Source of the DNA: Burkholderiales bacterium
GTDB lineage: Bacteria > Pseudomonadota > Gammaproteobacteria > Burkholderiales > Burkholderiaceae_E
Reading direction: 5' to 3'
Assembly (NCBI GenBank): GCA_017307915.1
Contig: JAFKGG010000365.1
Location: 1-64,000 of the forward strand
Length of the DNA stretch: 64,000 bases
Below the pieces are notes generated by a model. That model made no database searches. It saw nothing but the letters and a program-made list of their open reading frames with translations, and was not told the origin of the DNA. Made by a program: the position numbers and the translations under genes. How positions within the stretch are numbered: position 1 is the stretch's first letter; each line of letters begins with the position of its first letter. Shown here piece after piece: positions 60,646-64,000 of this stretch.

Positions 60646-61809
60646 TCAGTGCGATCGCGGAAGATCGAGCACGTGTTCGGCAACGTAGTTCATGATCATC
60701 TCCTGCGAAATCGGCGCGATCAGCGCCAGCCGCGATTCGCGCCAGAGCCGCTCGACGTCGTTGTCCACCGCATAGCCGTGCCCGCCGAAGGTCTGGATGG
60801 CGCGGTGGCTGACTTCGTAAGCGGCTTCGGCCGCCAGGTACTTGGCCATGTTCGACTGCGTGCCGCACGGCTGGCCCGCGTCATACAGCGTCGCCGCATG
60901 CAGCACCATCAGCCACGCCGCCTCCAGCCGCGTGCACCCCTCGGCAAGCGGAAACGAGATCGCCTGGTTGGCGCCGATCGGCCGATCGAAGATCACGCGC
61001 TCGCGGGCATAGCGGCAGGCGCGGTCGAGCGCGAGCTGGCCGAGGCCGACCGCTTCGGCCGCAACCGAAATGCGCTCCGGGTTCAGCACGTTCAGCAAGT
61101 GATAGAAGCCTTCGCCTTCGGTGCCGATGAGATTTTCCTCGGGCACCCACAGGCCGTCGATGCCGACGTCATAGCTCGGAACGGTGTGCCGGCCCAGGGC
61201 CGGGATGCGCGTTGCGCTGATCGCGGGATCGTCGGCGTTTGCAACGAACAGGCTGATGCCCTTGGTCTTTTTCTCGGCTTCATCCAGCGGCGTGGTGCGC
61301 GCGACGATCAGCACCGTCTTCGATTCACGCAGGCGGGAAAGCCACGTCTTGCGGCCGGTGATGCGATAGCCTTTGCCGTCTCGCACCGCGCGGGTGCGGA
61401 TTTTCGTCGTGTCGAAACCAGCATCGGGTTCGGTGATGGCCACCGCCATCATGTGCTGGCCTTCGGCGATCGGCTTGAGGAAGCGCAGCTTCTGCTCGTG
61501 CGTGCCGTATTTCATGATCGGCTCCAGGCCGAACATGTTCGTGTGCACCGACATCACGCCGTTGAAGCCGCCCGGCGAACGCGCCAGCTCGCGCGCCACC
61601 AGCGCCGCGTCCACCATGCCCAGGCCGTGGCCGCCGTATTCCTCGGGAATCGTGATGCCGAACCAGCCGCCCTCCGACAACGCGCGGTAGAACGCCCACG
61701 GGAACTCCTGCTTGCGGTCGAGATCGCGCCAGTAAGCGGCATCGAAACTCTCGGCGAGCTTGCGGATCTCGCTCACCATCATGCGTTGCTGTTCTGACTG
61801 TTCGATCAT
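60646..61809 (-). CDS. Acyl-CoA dehydrogenase
   Basis: A 387-aa FAD enzyme. Signature AVAITEPDAGFDTTKIRTRA near residue 130 and FGGHGYAVDNDVERLWRESRL near the C-terminus. The N-terminal helical domain has GITIPEEYGGHGLGMVDAALV. It makes an enoyl-CoA from a CoA ester. The position between CoA-transferase and lyase genes suggests a branched dicarboxylyl-CoA substrate such as methylsuccinyl-CoA, but this is an inference. Starts 26 bp after the CaiB gene. Confidence 0.92.
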   Translation of the reverse strand: MIEQSEQQRMMVSEIRKLAESFDAAYWRDLDRKQEFPWAFYRALSEGGWFGITIPEEYGGHGLGMVDAALVARELARSPGGFNGVMSVHTNMFGLEPIMKYGTHEQKLRFLKPIAEGQHMMAVAITEPDAGFDTTKIRTRAVRDGKGYRITGRKTWLSRLRESKTVLIVARTTPLDEAEKKTKGISLFVANADDPAISATRIPALGRHTVPSYDVGIDGLWVPEENLIGTEGEGFYHLLNVLNPERISVAAEAVGLGQLALDRACRYARERVIFDRPIGANQAISFPLAEGCTRLEAAWLMVLHAATLYDAGQPCGTQSNMAKYLAAEAAYEVSHRAIQTFGGHGYAVDNDVERLWRESRLALIAPISQEMIMNYVAEHVLDLPRSH

Positions 61810-61835
61810 TCGTTTGCCTCGGGATCAGTTCAAGA

Positions 61836-62999
61836 TCAAGCTTTCAGCGCGGCGATCTGCTCAGGGCCGTAGCCCAGTTCGCGCAGCACCGATTCGGTGT
61901 GCTCGCCGAGCTCGGGAACGCCGTCCAGCCGGTTGCCGGCGGTCGACCATCGCACCGGGTTGTCCATCGTCGGCATCGATCCCGATCGGGAGGGCAACTG
62001 CCGCATCTGGCCCGATTGCAGCAGCGCCGGATGCGCGAGCACGTCGTCGAGCGTGTTGACCCGGCCGCAGGGAATGCCCACGTCTTGCAGCCGCCGCATC
62101 CATTCGTCGCGCCCATGTTCGGCAAGGGCTTCGGTAATCAGCGCTTCGAGCGGCTGGCGGTTGGCCACGCGGCCTTCGTTGTCGCGAAAGCGCGGATCGT
62201 CGAGAAGCTGCGGGCGCTCGATCACCCGCGTGCAGAACGCGCGCCAATGTTCCTGCGACAGCACGGCGACGTTGATCGCCTTGCCGTCGCCGGTCGGGAA
62301 CGGACCATAGGGCGCCAGCAGGTGGTGCTTGACGCCGGCCCGGTTCGGCAGGATGCCCCGATGCCAGAAGAAGTAGGGGTAGTAGCCGAGCCAGTCCATC
62401 ATGGAGTCGAACATCGAGACGTCGATCTCCTGCCCGTTGCCGGTTCGCTCGCGGTGCAGCAGGGCGCCCTCGATGGCCAATGCCGCATACATGCCGGTGG
62501 CCAGATCGCAGATCGACAGCGGCACCTTGGCCATGCCATCGGGGCTGCCGGTCATTTCCAGGATGCCGGTTTCGCCCTGCATGAGCAGATCGAATGCCTT
62601 CATCTTCGAGTAGGGGCCATCGCGGCCGTAGCCGGAGATGTGGCAATAGACGATGTCCGGCTTGATTTCGCGCGCGGCTTCGTAGCCGACGCCGAGGCGG
62701 TCGACGGCGCCGGGCGTCTGGTTTTCCACCACCACGTCGGCTTGCCGGATCAAGGCCTTCACCGCCGCCACCGACCCGGGCTGCTTGAGATCGAGTACGA
62801 CGCTTTCCTTGTTGCGGTTCAGCCATACGAATGCCGCGCTGAAACCGGCGCTCACCGTGTCCCATTCGCGGCTCAGATCCCCTCCGGGGCGCTCGACCTT
62901 GATCACGCGCGCGCCCCAGTCGGCGAGCAGCCGGGTGCAGAACGGACCGCTTGCGCCGGCGGATAGGTCCACGATCGTCACGCCTTCGAGTACACGCAC
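61836..62999 (-). CDS. CaiB/BaiF family CoA transferase (class III)
   Basis: A 387-aa class III CoA transferase starting with GTG behind GAGAGGAAGACCG. MRVLEGVTIVDLSAGASGPFC is followed by GARVIKVERPGGDLSREWD, LNRNKESVVLDLKQPG and VENQTPGAVDRLG. The catalytic Asp lies in SICDLATGMYAALAIEGALLH (~residue 168). It moves CoA between acids, activating the imported substrate. First gene of the minus-strand unit and divergent from the MaoC-like gene, with the TTGTCCGGACAA palindrome between them. Confidence 0.93.
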   Translation of the reverse strand: MRVLEGVTIVDLSAGASGPFCTRLLADWGARVIKVERPGGDLSREWDTVSAGFSAAFVWLNRNKESVVLDLKQPGSVAAVKALIRQADVVVENQTPGAVDRLGVGYEAAREIKPDIVYCHISGYGRDGPYSKMKAFDLLMQGETGILEMTGSPDGMAKVPLSICDLATGMYAALAIEGALLHRERTGNGQEIDVSMFDSMMDWLGYYPYFFWHRGILPNRAGVKHHLLAPYGPFPTGDGKAINVAVLSQEHWRAFCTRVIERPQLLDDPRFRDNEGRVANRQPLEALITEALAEHGRDEWMRRLQDVGIPCGRVNTLDDVLAHPALLQSGQMRQLPSRSGSMPTMDNPVRWSTAGNRLDGVPELGEHTESVLRELGYGPEQIAALKA

Positions 63000-63040
63000 C
63001 GGTCTTCCTCTCGGCCATTGCGCCGGCCATTTCTACTAAC

Positions 63041-63052
63041 TTGTCCGGACAA
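63041..63052. promoter_or_regulatory. TTGTCCGGACAA operator in the CaiB / MaoC divergent promoter
   Basis: A perfect 12-bp palindrome in the 170-bp divergent gap, repeated with one change at 59727-59738. TTGTC/GACAA half-sites suit a GntR/FadR-type regulator; none is encoded in the window. Confidence 0.65.
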
Positions 63053-63169
63053 TTGTAGAGAGGTACACTGGCCACCGTCAATAGCGGGCCACGTCGCAAT
63101 GGCGTGCCATCCGCCACGGCCGCAGACGCTCTCAGCTTTCAGCACAACGCCATCACCATCGAGACCACC

Positions 63170-64000
63170 ATGACTTCATCGAATACGGATGCCGGTCTGT
63201 TCGCCTACGATCTCCTCGGCGACGGCCAGTTCGTGGAGCGGTTCGGCCTTGATTTCGAGCAATTTTGTCCGGGCCAGATCTTCGTTCATCGCCCGGGCGT
63301 CACGCTTTCGCAGCAGGACAACGTCGACGAAGCGCTTGATACGATCAATTCGGCGATGCTTCACTACGACGCCGCCTACGCGCAGCAAACGCAGTTCGAG
63401 CGCCCGCTGATGGTCAGCACCATCACGGTCCAGCGGCTGTTCGGCATGGGCTGGAAGACCTTCGCGCGTCGCGCTCGAATTGTCCGGATCGATTCGATCA
63501 CGCTCACCAAGCCGGTGTTCGGCGGCGACACGCTGTACGCCGAAAGCGAGATCCTGCAGACCATCGCCGACGGCGCCGAGGCGGCGAGCGTTCAGGTTGC
63601 GGTGTCCGGGATCAAGGCGGATGGCGAACGCGTCGCGCGCATCGTCTATTGGTGCAAGGTGTGGCGCGCCGGCCATGGTCCCGGCCAGGGCGGGGAGCAG
63701 GCGGGTACTTCCGCGCAAGAGCAGCGCTTCGAATCGCATCGCCGGCTTCCCGATGGGCGGCTGATCGAGCAGACCGGTTTGTTCTTCGAAGATTTCACGC
63801 CCGGCGAGTGGTTCCTGCACACGCCGTCGCGCAGCGTGCTGCGCGAAGAGGCCATCACGCATGCGCTTCGATCCTTCGACTGGAACCCGGTCCATCACGA
63901 GCTGGATGGCGAAGGCAACACGGCGATCACCCAGACCTGGCTGCTCGCGATGGTGACGCCGCTGACCACGCGTACTTTCGGCCGCGTGACCGCCAATCTC
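63170..64000 (+). CDS. MaoC-like double-hotdog hydratase (cut by the window edge)
   Basis: The first 277 residues are present, starting MTSSNTDAGLFAYDLLGDG; the 3' end lies beyond the window. Residues ~20-165 form one hotdog domain (FEQFCPGQIFVHRPGVTLS, FERPLMVSTITVQRLFGMG, TKPVFGGDTLYAESEI). A second begins at ~210 (FFEDFTPGEWFLHTPSRSV, then WNPVHH). This double-hotdog layout matches mesaconyl-CoA / beta-methylmalyl-CoA or itaconyl-CoA hydratases. Divergent from CaiB with a shared palindrome. Confidence 0.85.
   Translation, partial: MTSSNTDAGLFAYDLLGDGQFVERFGLDFEQFCPGQIFVHRPGVTLSQQDNVDEALDTINSAMLHYDAAYAQQTQFERPLMVSTITVQRLFGMGWKTFARRARIVRIDSITLTKPVFGGDTLYAESEILQTIADGAEAASVQVAVSGIKADGERVARIVYWCKVWRAGHGPGQGGEQAGTSAQEQRFESHRRLPDGRLIEQTGLFFEDFTPGEWFLHTPSRSVLREEAITHALRSFDWNPVHHELDGEGNTAITQTWLLAMVTPLTTRTFGRVTANL

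Overview
The window comes from a GC-rich betaproteobacterium of the order Burkholderiales, most likely Alcaligenaceae-like. The evidence is very high third-position GC, two Bug/TctC periplasmic binding proteins, two TRAP carriers, many LysR/IclR/Lrp regulators beside single catabolic operons, and a TPP-controlled cytX. No rRNA, tRNA, insertion sequence or prophage was recognised.

Layout. 1-12.8 kb holds ordinary chromosomal genes: the N-terminus of a DUF4118-like membrane sensor, a thiamine-regulated cytX unit behind a TPP riboswitch, a PRC-barrel protein, rlmJ, a DMT exporter, an Lrp regulator divergent from an acetolactate synthase, a hydrolase, a pirin/LysR pair with palindromic operators, a TIGR02444 protein with a hexanucleotide repeat, and a gamma-glutamyltransferase. 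12.8-21.4 kb is a LysR-controlled catabolic island: a TauD-like oxygenase, two metal-site-degenerate M24 homologues, a Bug binding protein, a CapA-like phosphoesterase, and a two-component flavin monooxygenase with its reductase.

21.3-33.1 kb is a complete type I-F1 CRISPR-Cas locus inserted after the flavin reductase gene. It has 46 identical 28-nt repeats plus decayed repeats at the distal end, an AT-rich leader with an IHF-type site, and then cas1, cas2-3, csy1, csy2, csy3 and csy4. Nuclease and helicase residues are intact in Cas1, Cas2-3 and Csy4, but csy3 (cas7f) carries an in-frame amber codon at codon 201. A lone CRISPR-repeat-like element lies between cas2-3 and csy1. The cas genes look less GC-rich than their flanks, which suggests acquisition by transfer.

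33.2-50.3 kb holds further catabolic units: enoyl-CoA hydratase / ALDH / ADH / P450 facing a TRAP operon with a phosphotransferase and an unknown protein, a universal stress protein, and an IclR-controlled unit of a PhyH-like oxygenase, a second TRAP carrier and an MhpA-like aromatic hydroxylase. 50.3-57 kb holds an MFS/AraC pair, hsp20 with a possible RNA thermometer, soxCD-like genes and an FMN hydroxyacid dehydrogenase. 57-64 kb is a CoA-ester degradation cluster (Bug protein, MmgE/PrpD, CitE-like lyase, acyl-CoA dehydrogenase, CaiB CoA-transferase, MaoC-like hydratase). It shares a TTGTC-N2-GACAA palindrome and resembles mesaconate/itaconate/methylsuccinate-type pathways.

Intergenic gaps above 300 bp are few. 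24304-24639 is the CRISPR leader, 53201-53507 is the hsp20/sox divergent region, and 2176-2476 holds the riboswitch and a terminator.
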